A stretch of 64,000 nt of DNA, taken from positions 62,001 through 126,000 of the forward strand of contig CAMYLZ010000017.1 of assembly GCA_947259375.1 (NCBI GenBank), written 5' to 3'. Below, in pieces: positions 16,648 to 26,171 of the stretch (position 1 is its first letter; every line of letters starts with the position of its first letter). The stretch comes from an uncultured Parvularculaceae bacterium. GTDB lineage: Bacteria; Pseudomonadota; Alphaproteobacteria; Caulobacterales; Parvularculaceae. The notes beneath the pieces were generated by a model. The model was not told where the DNA came from. It ran no database searches and worked only from the letters and a program-made list of their open reading frames with translations. The translations under genes were made by a program, and so were the position numbers.

Positions 16648-19029
16648 TTAGAACTGCAGCGAGACCGTGCCAGTCACCGTGCGCGGCGCGCCATAAAACG
16701 CCGTCAACACGCCCTCCAGGCCGAGGGTCGGCGTAATTGGCGAAACGAGGCTGCCATCGGTATTGGTCGCCACGAAATTATAACCGGCGACGCGATATTC
16801 ACGGTCGAACAGGTTTTTGCCATGCACGCCGATTTGCAGTTTGCCGTCTTCAGAGGTCCACACGAGGCTCGCGTCAAACAGGCCGTAACCGTTCTGGTCG
16901 AGGAGCTCATTTGGCACCTCGAACTGGTGCGTCTCCGACTTGTAGGAGGTCTGGGTGATGAAGGCGACATCGCCGCCGCGACTGAAGAAGTCTGCCGGAT
17001 GGGTATACGTCGTCGTCAGCGCGCCGGAGAATTCCGGCGTGTTCTGCACCACGCGATCATCGGAAACATCAACCATATCGACCACGAACTGGGTGTAGTC
17101 CGCATCGATCCAGCCGCCGCCCCAACCGAGGGTGAAGCTGTCGCCGGCGCCGAACAAATCCTCAGCGAGGATCGCCGCGCCTTCCCATTCAATGCCGAAG
17201 AACTCCGCCCCGCCCGCATTGGTGGTGACGCCGATAAAGGTCGGCGCGCCGGTCAGCGGATCGGTGCCGCCCTGCGAACCGGGGATCTGGACATTCGTAT
17301 AATCTGCATAGAACGCCGCAAGGTTCGACGTCACCCGGCCGCCCCAAAGCCGGGATTTCCAGCCGATTTCATATGAGTCGACTTCTTCCGGCTCGAACAG
17401 GAAGAATTCGAAAATGTCGTCGGCGTCGACATCGCCATCGCCGTCAAAGTCGATGGTGACGGCCGTCGACTGGCCGCGCGGGTCGAAACTGCCGCCTTTG
17501 AAGCCCTGGGAATAGGAAGCGTAGAAATTGTGATCGCCATTGGGGCTCCAGGAAAGCGAAACCCGCGGGCTGAAATCGGTGAATTTCGCTTCGCCCTCAA
17601 AGTCCGAGGTGGTCGCGATCAGCGTCGATGTGGTTCCGCCGAAAGCCGGCGTATTGCCGCCGATAAAGGTCTGGCGCAGAACTGTCGACGAGCGCTTGTC
17701 GCTGGTGTAGCGGCCGCCGACCGCCAGCTCGACGCCAGGCAAGCCGAGCAATTCTTCAAGATCAAAAGTCAGATCGCCGAAAAACGACCAGGAGCTGGTG
17801 TCCACATCGCCCGTCGTGTTGGCGTTAAGGCCAGGCAGGCTGATCAGATCGCCCGTGGCGCCAAGCACGACGTCGAATGTGTCAAACGCTTGCGCATCGA
17901 TATAGTAAAAGCCCAGCACGCCGGCCACCGCGTCGCTTTCATAAAGCAACTGCAATTCTTCCGTGAACTGCTCGTTTTCATAGATCACCGGCACATCGAC
18001 ATCGATCGCCGGCAGGGCGTCAAAGTCGATCTGCTGGACATTGTCGTCCTTGCGCCAGGCGGCGATGTTTTTGAGCGTCCAGTTGTCGTTCAGCTTCAGC
18101 TCGACATGCAGCGCGCCGCCATAGGCTTCGGCTTCGTTCTCGCCGGAAATGCCCCCGCGCGAGTCAAACACGTCATCCAGCACCGGCGCGCCGGTGAACT
18201 GGCCCGGGATCAGGCGGTGGCCGCCCTTGGGGTTCGATTTGTCCTTGAGATAATCACCGGCGAGCCGCACGAACAGGACATCATTGTCGAATTCCGCGCT
18301 GGCGCGAAACGCCAGAATGTCCTTGTCGTAATTCTCCGCACCCGTTGTCAGGTTTTCGCCATAACCATTGCGAGACAGATAGGCGACCGAACCGCCAACC
18401 GCGAAGTTTTCAGACACCGGCAGCTCCGCCGTGCCGACAATATCGAATTGGCCAAATGTGCCGCCCGATGCGCGAATTTTCGCCGTCGGCTCGTCGCCAA
18501 GGCGCTTGGTGACGTATTTGACCGCGCCGCCGACCGTATTGCGGCCATACAGCGTGCCCTGCGGCCCACGCAACACTTCGATGCGCTCCACATCGTAAAT
18601 ATCGAGAACCGCGCCTTGCGGACGGTTAAGATAGACGTCATCCACATAAATGCCAACGCCGGATTCATATCCTGCGACCGGGTCCTGCTGGCCGACGCCG
18701 CGAATGAAGGCGGTCAGGGTTGAGTTCGTGCCGCGCGAAACTTTCAGCGTCAGGTTCGGCACTGACTGCGTCAAGTAGGTAATATCCTGCACGCCCTGCC
18801 GTTCCAGCGCCTCGCCGCTGATCGCCGTCACCGCAATCGGCACGTCGAGCAATGATTCGTCGCGCCGGCGCGCCGAAACGATAATGACATCATCGCCGCT
18901 TTGCGACGCGCTGTCGCCCTGCGCCAGCGCCGTTCCCGCCCCTGCTGCAATTGAGATTGTCGAGCAAAAACCAAACAACGCAGCTTTTGCACCTGCCGAA
19001 ACGTAATTATTCCGTAGACTAATCTTCAT
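16648..19029 (-). CDS. TonB-dependent outer-membrane receptor
   Basis: Ligand-gated beta-barrel porin energised by TonB, about 793 aa. A signal peptide ends near ALAQG (about 38). The TonB-box-like DDVIIVSARRRDE precedes the plug domain, with PNLTLKVSRGTNSTLTAFIRG, VERIEVLRGPQGTLYGRNTVGGAV and so on. The barrel ends with Phe (TVSLQF), as outer-membrane proteins do. GGAGG lies 6 bases before the second of two adjacent ATGs, which is taken as the start. The family type is that seen with organic substrates rather than classic siderophores. A divergent or upstream AraC regulator (19205-20257) is on the same strand and probably controls it. Confidence 0.94.
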   Translation of the reverse strand: MKISLRNNYVSAGAKAALFGFCSTISIAAGAGTALAQGDSASQSGDDVIIVSARRRDESLLDVPIAVTAISGEALERQGVQDITYLTQSVPNLTLKVSRGTNSTLTAFIRGVGQQDPVAGYESGVGIYVDDVYLNRPQGAVLDIYDVERIEVLRGPQGTLYGRNTVGGAVKYVTKRLGDEPTAKIRASGGTFGQFDIVGTAELPVSENFAVGGSVAYLSRNGYGENLTTGAENYDKDILAFRASAEFDNDVLFVRLAGDYLKDKSNPKGGHRLIPGQFTGAPVLDDVFDSRGGISGENEAEAYGGALHVELKLNDNWTLKNIAAWRKDDNVQQIDFDALPAIDVDVPVIYENEQFTEELQLLYESDAVAGVLGFYYIDAQAFDTFDVVLGATGDLISLPGLNANTTGDVDTSSWSFFGDLTFDLEELLGLPGVELAVGGRYTSDKRSSTVLRQTFIGGNTPAFGGTTSTLIATTSDFEGEAKFTDFSPRVSLSWSPNGDHNFYASYSQGFKGGSFDPRGQSTAVTIDFDGDGDVDADDIFEFFLFEPEEVDSYEIGWKSRLWGGRVTSNLAAFYADYTNVQIPGSQGGTDPLTGAPTFIGVTTNAGGAEFFGIEWEGAAILAEDLFGAGDSFTLGWGGGWIDADYTQFVVDMVDVSDDRVVQNTPEFSGALTTTYTHPADFFSRGGDVAFITQTSYKSETHQFEVPNELLDQNGYGLFDASLVWTSEDGKLQIGVHGKNLFDREYRVAGYNFVATNTDGSLVSPITPTLGLEGVLTAFYGAPRTVTGTVSLQF

Positions 19030-19204
19030 CATTCGCCTCCCAGTGAATTCGCCAGTGATCTTGTGTCAGTGACCGCTATTTTTGGGATTGAGGCTAATTG
19101 CAGATGCGCTCGCGCATAATGACGTCATGGCTCACGAAAAGTGTACGATTTCGCTCACGACTATAGCCAAATATTGCACAATAGATTGAAAATCAAAGCA
19201 ATTT

Positions 19205-20257
19205 CTAACCATGCGCCTTGCGGGCAAAAGCTTTTGGCGTCACCCCGTTCCAGTCTTTGAACGCCCGGCTGAAGGCGCGAAATTCCGAAAAGCCGAGCGC
19301 GTCGGAAACATCCGCCACTGACGCGCCGTCAAGCAGCATGCGCTGCGCCGTGTCATTAAGAACCTCGCGCCGCAGCTCGCGAAAGCCGGCGCCTTCTTCG
19401 CTGAGGCGCCGGCGCAACGTGGCCACGGACACGTTCATTTGCGCCGCGACATCGGCCTGCTCGACAACGCCGCGAGACAGTGCATCGCGGACAAGATTGG
19501 CGTTGGATATCGGCCCGGCGCGGCCGGCGCGCGCATCCACCATATCGACTATTTTTTGATAAACTGCGTTTGACGTCAGCGCGTCAGGACGCGGCATGGT
19601 TATCGGCAGGAATGACGTGTCCCGATCAAATGTCAGGCGGTAAACATCCGCGCCGAACCTGATCGGCACATTCCAATAGCCGAGATGCGCGCAATCGCCG
19701 CTCGGCGCACGCCGCCGAACGGAAATCCCGGCGACTGCGTCTTTCGCAGCAGGCGACACCACCATCAACATGCAATGCAGGAATATCAGGATGCACTCGC
19801 CGGAGAATAATATATGCTCCGTAGACTGCGCGCCCGAATAAGGAAACTCGCGGTCGTCGATAATATAATCAACGGCGTTTTGCCGCTTGACAACGTTGTT
19901 GAACTGGCCACCATGCAACATGTTGTAAGTGCGCGCAATGACGCCCATCACCTCATGGAGGTTGCCGCAATCGCCCACATGCTGCAACACAAAGTCCATG
20001 CTGCCCGGCAGGAGCTGGCGCGACGACATATGCACGGTCTCGTCGCCGAAAAGAATGGCGAGCCGGTTTTGCAGGCGATAATAATCCGCGAGCGATATTT
20101 CACTGGCCGCGCCATCTTCCGCCAGGGCCGGCGCAAGCCCCAGCGAATCGAGAAGCGCCGCGACATCGACGCCCGCCGCCGCCGCCTGTTCGAGCCAGGG
20201 CGCGATGCGCGCCTGCGAGACCGCAAGAAGATGCTCAGAACCTGCCGTCATTGACAT
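19205..20257 (-). CDS. AraC-family transcriptional regulator
   Basis: DNA-binding activator of 350 aa. The N-terminal two thirds resembles the arabinose-binding-like domain found in OruR/ArgR-type AraC proteins (PGSMDFVLQHVGDCGNLHEVM). The C-terminal double helix-turn-helix (about 255-345) includes VSVATLRRRLSEEGAGFREL and the signature VADVSDALGFSEFRAFSRAFKDWNGVTP. It lies 172 bases upstream of the TonB-dependent receptor, on the same strand. A role as local regulator of the receptor-hydrolase-MFS genes is inference from position. Confidence 0.92.
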   Translation of the reverse strand: MSMTAGSEHLLAVSQARIAPWLEQAAAAGVDVAALLDSLGLAPALAEDGAASEISLADYYRLQNRLAILFGDETVHMSSRQLLPGSMDFVLQHVGDCGNLHEVMGVIARTYNMLHGGQFNNVVKRQNAVDYIIDDREFPYSGAQSTEHILFSGECILIFLHCMLMVVSPAAKDAVAGISVRRRAPSGDCAHLGYWNVPIRFGADVYRLTFDRDTSFLPITMPRPDALTSNAVYQKIVDMVDARAGRAGPISNANLVRDALSRGVVEQADVAAQMNVSVATLRRRLSEEGAGFRELRREVLNDTAQRMLLDGASVADVSDALGFSEFRAFSRAFKDWNGVTPKAFARKAHG

Positions 20258-20532
20258 TATTGCTTACCGGCCCCGGCGCCCGACGCCGCAGCCTGCCCTC
20301 CAGCTTGACCCGCGCCGATGATATACGCGTTTGTTCGCATCTGCACATCATGCCGCCAAGTCAATGTCCCAATTTCGCGCGGGAATATCCCTAAACCGGC
20401 TTTCGGCCCGGCGCGCGCTCATGCTACGACCGCGCCGCGGCGCAAAACTTGCTGCAATAGCGATGAAGATCTACGGACCGGACCAGGCCGATGGGGAGAC
20501 GGATGGAAAGCGGAAAAAATCGGGGAAAGCCG

Positions 20533-21603
20533 ATGCGGCTTATGGTTACCGGCGGGGCCGGTTTTATCGGTTCGGCCGTCGTGCGCCGCGCCATCGCCAA
20601 TGGCGATGAGGTGCTCAATGTCGACAAGCTCACCTATGCGGCGAATCTCGCCAATGTCGCCAGCGTCGATGACAATGAGCGCTATCACTTCGCCAAGAAG
20701 GACATTTGCGACCTGCCGGCCATGGCGGCGCTGATGAAAGATTTCCAGCCGGACACGGTGATGAACCTTGCGGCCGAAACCCATGTGGACAGGTCGATCG
20801 ACGGCCCCGGCGCGTTCATTCAGACCAATATTGTCGGCGCCTATGCGCTGCTGGAGGCCGCGCGCGGTTATCTCGAAAGCGGCGCGGCGCCCGAAAATTT
20901 CCGTTTTCATCACATCTCGACCGACGAGGTCTATGGCTCGCTCGGGCCTGTCGGCGCCTTTACCGAAACCTCGCCATACCAGCCCAATTCGCCTTATTCG
21001 GCCGCCAAGGCGTCGTCCGACATGCTTGCCCGCGCCTGGCGCGAAACATTCAACCTGCCGGTGGTCGTCACCAATTGCTCGAATAATTACGGGCCTTACC
21101 AATTTCCGGAAAAACTGATCCCGGTGGTGGTTATCGCCGCGCTGGAAGGCCGTGAAATTCCGATTTACGGCAAGGGCGACAATGTTCGCGACTGGCTTTA
21201 TGTTGAAGATCACGCGGACGCGCTGCTGCTCGCCGCGCGCGAAGGCGAGCCGGGCGAGACCTATAATATTGGCGGCCGGGCGGAGCGCAGCAATCTCGAA
21301 CTGGTGAAAATGATTTGCGCCATTCTCGACGAGGAATTGCCGGGCTCTACGCATCGCCCGCATGAAAGCCTCATCCGTTTCGTCGCCGACCGGCCCGGCC
21401 ATGACCATCGTTATGCGATCAATTGCGACAAGATCGAGCGCGAGCTTGGCTGGTCGCCGGCGCAAAGCATCGAAGAAGGCATGCGCCTCACGGTAAAATG
21501 GTATCTCGACAATCAGGATTGGTGGAACGCGATCCGCAATCGCGGTTTCGACGTGGCGGCCCGCCAGGGGCTCAAGGGTAAAAGCCAGGCGGAAACCGCT
21601 TGA
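20533..21603 (+). CDS. rfbB: dTDP-glucose 4,6-dehydratase
   Basis: Second step to dTDP-L-rhamnose: dTDP-glucose to dTDP-4-keto-6-deoxyglucose. It is 356 aa from the ATG at 20533, with GGGGA 6 bases upstream; an in-frame ATG at 20503 has its Shine-Dalgarno too close. The NAD-binding TGGAGFIGS is at 6-14. TDEVYG (130-135) carries the Thr-Asp-Glu catalytic set. YSAAK (155-159) is the SDR Tyr/Lys pair. [17 protein letters not shown] and [13 protein letters not shown] are family hallmarks. It opens an operon with rfbD and rfbA. Confidence 0.96.
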   Translation: MRLMVTGGAGFIGSAVVRRAIANGDEVLNVDKLTYAANLANVASVDDNERYHFAKKDICDLPAMAALMKDFQPDTVMNLAAETHVDRSIDGPGAFIQTNIVGAYALLEAARGYLESGAAPENFRFHHISTDEVYGSLGPVGAFTETSPYQPNSPYSAAKASSDMLARAWRETFNLPVVVTNCSNNYGPYQFPEKLIPVVVIAALEGREIPIYGKGDNVRDWLYVEDHADALLLAAREGEPGETYNIGGRAERSNLELVKMICAILDEELPGSTHRPHESLIRFVADRPGHDHRYAINCDKIERELGWSPAQSIEEGMRLTVKWYLDNQDWWNAIRNRGFDVAARQGLKGKSQAETA

Positions 21604-21624
21604 ACGAGAAAGGCAGGGCGCATC

Positions 21625-22506
21625 ATGCGCATGCTCGTATTCGGCAGGAACGGTCAGGTCGCCCGCGCTCTCAAGGATGTGCTCGGCGATGATCAGGAAA
21701 CCCGCTTTGCCGGGCGCGAGACGGCCGATTTGATGCAGCCCGGCGCGGGCGCGCAGGCGATAGCGGCGCACCGCCCGCATGTCGTCATCAACGCCGCCGC
21801 TTACACCGCCGTCGACCAGGCCGAAAGCGCGCCCGATGACGCCCGGCGCCTCAACACTGACGCACCGGCGGAAATCGCCGCGGCCTGCGCGAGTCACGGC
21901 GCGCATCTCATCCATATGTCCACGGATTATGTCTTCGATGGCGCTGACGAAGACAACGAGGCGCGCCTCGACGAAGCCGCGCCGGTCAATCCGCTCAATA
22001 TATACGGGCGGACAAAGCATGACGGCGAGCGCGCGGTCATGGACGCGCTGCCCGGAGCGGTCATTTTGCGCACCTCCTGGGTGTTTTCCGAATATGGCCC
22101 GAATTTCGTCAAGACCATGTTGCGGCTCGCGCGTGAGCGCGACGGGCTGACCATCGTGGCCGACCAGATCGGCGGGCCCACCGACGCGGCGGATATCGCC
22201 CGCGCCTTGCTTGCGATCGCCGGCAAGAAATATCGCGGCGGCCCCGGCGCCGGCCTCTATCATTTCCAGGGCGCGCCGGCCGTCAGTTGGGCCGCTTTCG
22301 CTGAAAAGATTTTCGAGCTGGCGGACGCGCGCATTAAAATCACGCCCATTCCCACAAGCCAATATCCGACCCCCGCCCGGCGGCCGCTGCGGACAGTGCT
22401 TGATTGCGCGCGCATCGAACGGGATTTCGGCGTCGGCCAGCCGGACTGGCGGGCGGGCCTCAGGCGCGTGCTCGACGAAATTAAGAAAGAGGAACAAGCC
22501 TCATGA
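21625..22506 (+). CDS. rfbD: dTDP-4-dehydrorhamnose reductase
   Basis: Last step to dTDP-L-rhamnose. It is 293 aa, an extended short-chain dehydrogenase. The nucleotide-binding loop is [10 protein letters not shown] (7-16). [20 protein letters not shown] and YGRTK (127-131, catalytic Tyr and Lys) follow. Its end overlaps rfbA by four bases (ATGA). The substrate-producing epimerase RfbC is not encoded in this window. Confidence 0.95.
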   Translation: MRMLVFGRNGQVARALKDVLGDDQETRFAGRETADLMQPGAGAQAIAAHRPHVVINAAAYTAVDQAESAPDDARRLNTDAPAEIAAACASHGAHLIHMSTDYVFDGADEDNEARLDEAAPVNPLNIYGRTKHDGERAVMDALPGAVILRTSWVFSEYGPNFVKTMLRLARERDGLTIVADQIGGPTDAADIARALLAIAGKKYRGGPGAGLYHFQGAPAVSWAAFAEKIFELADARIKITPIPTSQYPTPARRPLRTVLDCARIERDFGVGQPDWRAGLRRVLDEIKKEEQAS

Positions 22507-23372
22507 AAGGCATCATTCTCGCCGGCGGCTCCGGCACGCGGCTCTACCCGGTCACGCGCGGCGTCTCGAAGCAACTAACGCCGATCTACGACAAGCCGAT
22601 GATCTATTATCCGCTCAGCATCCTGATGCTTGCCGGCATTCGCGATATTCTCATCATCACGACGCCGGAAGACCGCGCCTCTTTCCAACGCCTCCTTGGC
22701 GATGGCGGCGATTGGGGCATTCGGATTTCCTATGCGGTGCAGCCGAGCCCAGACGGCCTGGCGCAAGCCTTTCTTATCGGCGAAGACTTTATCGCTGGCG
22801 ACAAATGCGCCCTCGTGCTCGGCGACAACATCTTTTACGGCCAAGGCCTGACCAACCAGCTGCGCAAGGCGGCGGCGCTGGAGACAGGCGCTGAGATTTT
22901 CGCCTATCAGGTCACCGACCCCGAACGCTATGGCGTCGTTGAATTCGCCGCCGACGGCGCCGTCCTCTCCATCGAGGAAAAACCTGAAAAACCAAAATCC
23001 AGTTTCGCGGCGACGGGCCTTTATTTCTATGATGAAACCGTCGTCGAGCGCGCACGCGCCGTCAAACCTTCCGCACGCGGCGAGCTTGAAATCACCACGC
23101 TCAATGAAATGTATATGCGTGACGGCGCGCTGAAAGCGCAAATTCTCGGGCGCGGCTTTGCCTGGCTCGACACCGGCACCCATGAATCCCTGCTGGAGGC
23201 GGCGCATTTCGTTCAAACCATCGAAACCCGCCAGGGATTGAAAATATCCTGCCCGGAAGAAATCGCCTATCGGTCCGGCTTCATCGATCGAGACCAGCTT
23301 ATCGCCCTCGCCGAACCCTTGAAAAAGAACCAGTACGGACAATATTTGCTGCGACTGGCAGACGGCTCTTAA
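22503..23372 (+). CDS. rfbA: Glucose-1-phosphate thymidylyltransferase
   Basis: Makes dTDP-glucose from dTTP and glucose-1-phosphate. It is 289 aa, the usual length. The signature [18 protein letters not shown] and [13 protein letters not shown] are at the N-terminus. [19 protein letters not shown] and [14 protein letters not shown] follow. It overlaps rfbD by ATGA and ends three bases from the convergent cysH stop, without a clear terminator. Confidence 0.97.
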   Translation: MKGIILAGGSGTRLYPVTRGVSKQLTPIYDKPMIYYPLSILMLAGIRDILIITTPEDRASFQRLLGDGGDWGIRISYAVQPSPDGLAQAFLIGEDFIAGDKCALVLGDNIFYGQGLTNQLRKAAALETGAEIFAYQVTDPERYGVVEFAADGAVLSIEEKPEKPKSSFAATGLYFYDETVVERARAVKPSARGELEITTLNEMYMRDGALKAQILGRGFAWLDTGTHESLLEAAHFVQTIETRQGLKISCPEEIAYRSGFIDRDQLIALAEPLKKNQYGQYLLRLADGS

Positions 23373-23374
23373 GC

Positions 23375-24082
23375 TTAGCTTTTGTCGCCTGTTTTTGGGG
23401 TGTGGATGCCGCATTCGATTTTGGCCTGTCCGGCCCATCGCCCGGAGCGGGCGTCGGCGGCGTCGACGACTTTCGAGGTGCAGGGCATGCAGCCGATGGA
23501 ATGATAGCCCTGGCGCACCAGCGGATGGGCCGGCAGATTATGGGCGGCGGCGTAAGCGGCGACGTCCGCGCGCGTCCACGCCGCAAGCGGGTTGAGCTTG
23601 TAATGGCCGCCGTCAAATTCGAGGATTTCCAGATCCTTTCGGAACGCGGTCTGGTGACGCTTGCGCCCGGTCGCCCAGCAGGCGAAGCCGGCAAGCGCGC
23701 GCGCGAGCGGTTCCGATTTGCGCAAGGCGCAACAGGCGTCCGGATCATGCATCGAAAGCGTGCCTTGCGGGTCGCGCGCATCGACATCGCGCTTTCTCGG
23801 GCCGATGACGCGCACATCCTCAAGGCCGAGATGGTGCTGCAGACGCGAGCGGTAACGCACCGTCTCGCCGAACAGCTTGTGGGTATCGAGGAACAGCACC
23901 GGCAGGCCCGGATCGACGCTGGCGACCAGATGCAGCAGCACCGCCGATTCCGCCCCGAAAGAAGAGACCACCGCCAGCCGCCCCGCAAAGGCGTCATGGG
24001 CCGCATGGCCGATAATCTCGGCCGTGCTCATCGCCCGGTAACGGGCGTTGAGATCGGCCAGCCTGTCCATCACTTCGGTCAT
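23375..24082 (-). CDS. cysH: Assimilatory APS/PAPS reductase with [4Fe-4S] motif
   Basis: Reduces activated sulfate to sulfite. It is 235 aa. SSFGAESAVLLHL is the PP-loop-like motif and FLDTHKLFGET binds the nucleotide. The cysteine pairs CC (in DACCALRK) and CMPC (in YHSIGCMPCTS) are the iron-sulfur ligands found in APS-type reductases and absent from enterobacterial PAPS-only CysH. ECGIH near the C-terminus carries the catalytic Cys. APS is therefore the likelier substrate. It is divergent from the UDP-sulfoquinovose synthase gene, which uses sulfite. No other sulfate-assimilation gene is nearby. Confidence 0.93.
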   Translation of the reverse strand: MTEVMDRLADLNARYRAMSTAEIIGHAAHDAFAGRLAVVSSFGAESAVLLHLVASVDPGLPVLFLDTHKLFGETVRYRSRLQHHLGLEDVRVIGPRKRDVDARDPQGTLSMHDPDACCALRKSEPLARALAGFACWATGRKRHQTAFRKDLEILEFDGGHYKLNPLAAWTRADVAAYAAAHNLPAHPLVRQGYHSIGCMPCTSKVVDAADARSGRWAGQAKIECGIHTPKTGDKS

Positions 24083-24307
24083 TGGCCCTTTCCCTCATCC
24101 CGCCGCGATCACAGCGCACGGCGCCCGCCTGTTGTGCTACTGGAGGGGCCGGCCTGGCGTCAACCGCGGCGCGCGCCGCCCGCCCGCAGAGCCCGGGGGT
24201 TGCGCAAGCGCATCCATCCACATTATGACGGCGCGTCGCGGGGGATAAGCGCCCCGCCCGCACCCGCGTTATGGCTGGCGGGCATTGGGGAAACGGAGAA
24301 TACGCAC

Positions 24308-25492
24308 ATGAAGATCCTGGTTATTGGGGGCGACGGGTTTTGCGGCTGGCCGACCAGCCTGCACCTGTCGAATATTGGTCACGATGTGATGATCGTCGAC
24401 AACCTGTCGCGGCGCAAGATCGACATCGAGCTCGAGGTCGAAAGCCTCACCCCGATCCAGCCGATCTCGACCCGGCTGGCGGCCTGGGAGGAAGTCTCCG
24501 GCCGGCGCATCATGTTCGAAAATATCGACGCGGCGAAGAACTATGCGCGGCTGATGAACCTGATCAAGGACTTCGAGCCTGACGCCATCGTCCACTTCGC
24601 CGAACAGCGCGCCGCGCCCTATTCGATGAAGTCGTCCTATCACAAGCGCTATACGGTCGATAACAATCTCAACGCGACCAACAATGTGCTCGCCGCCATC
24701 GTCGAGGCCGGGGTCGACGCGCATCTGGTGCATTTGGGCACGATGGGCGTTTACGGCTACGGCACCGCGGGCATGAAGATCCCCGAAGGTTATCTGCCGG
24801 TGAAGATCGAGACCGATGACGGCCGCGAGATCCGCCAGGAGATCCTTTATCCGGCCAATCCGGGCTCGATCTATCACATGACCAAGACCCAGGACCAATT
24901 GATGTTCGCCTTCTATAACAAGAATGACGGGCTCAAGGTCACCGACCTGCATCAGGGCATTGTCTGGGGCACGCAAACCGAAGAGACCAAGAAAGACGAA
25001 CGCCTGATCAACCGTTTCGATTATGACGGCGATTACGGCACGGTCTTGAACCGCTTCCTGATGCAGGCGGCGGTCGGCTTCCCGATGACCGTGCACGGCA
25101 CCGGCGGCCAGACCCGCGCCTTCATCCACATCCAGGACACGGTCAAATGCATCGAGCTCGCCATTGAAAACCCGCCGCAGCATGGCGAACGGGTGCGGAT
25201 CCTCAACCAGATGACCGAAACCCACCGGGTGCGCGATCTCGCCAAGCTGATCGCCGACAAGACCGGCGCGGCCATCGAAAATGTCAATAATCCGCGCAAG
25301 GAGGATGCTGAAAACGACCTCAATGTCGAAAATCAGCGCCTGCTCGGCCTCGGCCTCGATCCCATCACCCTCGAAGCGGGCCTGCTCGAGGAAGTCACCG
25401 AGATCGCAAAGAAATACGCCGAACGCTGCGACACCTCGAAAATCCCTTGCATCTCTTACTGGACCAATGAGCAGCAATCCGGCGCCAATTAG
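24308..25492 (+). CDS. sqdB: UDP-sulfoquinovose synthase (SQD1/SqdB family)
   Basis: Converts UDP-glucose and sulfite to UDP-sulfoquinovose, the head-group donor of sulfolipid. It is 394 aa from the ATG at 24308, with CGGAGAA upstream. The NAD-binding loop is GGDGFCGWPTSLHLS (7-21), a very close match to plant SQD1. VDNLSRRKID, LTPIQPISTRLAAWEEVSG, VHFAEQRAAPYSM (95-107), LGTMGVYG (143-150, catalytic Thr145) and YHMTK (189-193, Tyr/Lys pair) follow, then LHQGIVWGTQTEET and HGTGGQTRAFIHIQDTV. The frame stays open far upstream through the antisense of cysH, but that part is a shadow. No sulfolipid glycosyltransferase (sqdD, sqdX) is adjacent, so the product could also feed a polysaccharide. Confidence 0.9.
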   Translation: MKILVIGGDGFCGWPTSLHLSNIGHDVMIVDNLSRRKIDIELEVESLTPIQPISTRLAAWEEVSGRRIMFENIDAAKNYARLMNLIKDFEPDAIVHFAEQRAAPYSMKSSYHKRYTVDNNLNATNNVLAAIVEAGVDAHLVHLGTMGVYGYGTAGMKIPEGYLPVKIETDDGREIRQEILYPANPGSIYHMTKTQDQLMFAFYNKNDGLKVTDLHQGIVWGTQTEETKKDERLINRFDYDGDYGTVLNRFLMQAAVGFPMTVHGTGGQTRAFIHIQDTVKCIELAIENPPQHGERVRILNQMTETHRVRDLAKLIADKTGAAIENVNNPRKEDAENDLNVENQRLLGLGLDPITLEAGLLEEVTEIAKKYAERCDTSKIPCISYWTNEQQSGAN

Positions 25493-25495
25493 CGC

Positions 25496-26110
25496 CTATT
25501 CCTGCTCAAAAAACAAAAGATAAACGAGGCGGCCGTTTTCCATGCTGTCGCCAAATCCCGGACCGGCCGTGTGCCACAGCCACGGCCGGAACAGGATGAG
25601 CCGGTTGAACCGCATGGGCACGGTCATGATGTGCTCCCATTTCGACCGGTCGAGACTGTCTTCCAACAGGATATTGTTGAATATCTCATTGGCTTCCTGC
25701 CTGGATTTGACGCCGAGCCGTTTCATGTCTTCCGGCTCAAGCAGCGCCCGATCCGTTCCGGTCGGGATATGGCGGAAAAAATCCGTGCCGCCCATGCAGT
25801 TTTCGTTTTTGGACAGATAGAAAATACCGGACCAATGGCTGTCATCCATGTGGATGTCGGCATGGCCTTTATCCGCTGCAAGGGTAATCCGGAACCGCGC
25901 ATGGCCGGAGCCCTGTTTGGGCTTCAAGCGCTGCCGCAGGATTTGCGAGACCTGTTCTTCCAGTCCGGGAATATTCACTCTCTGGACGGAGTTTCTGCCC
26001 GGATAGGCGGTGGTTTTTTCAAGAACCGGATAATCGAGCGTCATCGCCATCGCCCGAAGCTCCTCGGCATTGGCGAGAAAATCGTCAATCACCAGCAGCG
26101 ACATGTCCAT
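25496..26110 (-). CDS. DUF6445-like protein, possible 2OG-Fe(II) oxygenase fold
   Basis: Protein of 204 aa convergent with sqdB, with only three bases between the stops. GGGG lies just before the ATG. IHMDDSHWSGIFYLS gives an H-x-D pair, and FRPWLWHTAGPGFGDS plus GRLVYLLFF gives a distal His and Arg. This is the arrangement of double-stranded beta-helix Fe(II)/2-oxoglutarate oxygenases. The resemblance to DUF6445 is from memory of the pattern HMD...WH...RLVxxxFF. Substrate and link to the sulfosugar gene are unknown. Confidence 0.65.
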   Translation of the reverse strand: MDMSLLVIDDFLANAEELRAMAMTLDYPVLEKTTAYPGRNSVQRVNIPGLEEQVSQILRQRLKPKQGSGHARFRITLAADKGHADIHMDDSHWSGIFYLSKNENCMGGTDFFRHIPTGTDRALLEPEDMKRLGVKSRQEANEIFNNILLEDSLDRSKWEHIMTVPMRFNRLILFRPWLWHTAGPGFGDSMENGRLVYLLFFEQE

Positions 26111-26171
26111 ATGGCCCCTCCCTCCAGATCGCCTGCTCCATGCCTATCAAACATTCGCAGACCGCTCAATT

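Noticed and set aside
20419-22497. A 692-codon open frame on the minus strand
   Set aside because: It lies antisense to rfbB and rfbD, whose motifs are unambiguous. Its translation has no recognisable domain; high GC keeps antisense frames open.
23402-24307. An upstream extension of sqdB through the antisense of cysH
   Set aside because: The extension is the complement of cysH and adds about 300 meaningless residues. The ATG at 24308 has a Shine-Dalgarno and the correct SQD1 N-terminus.
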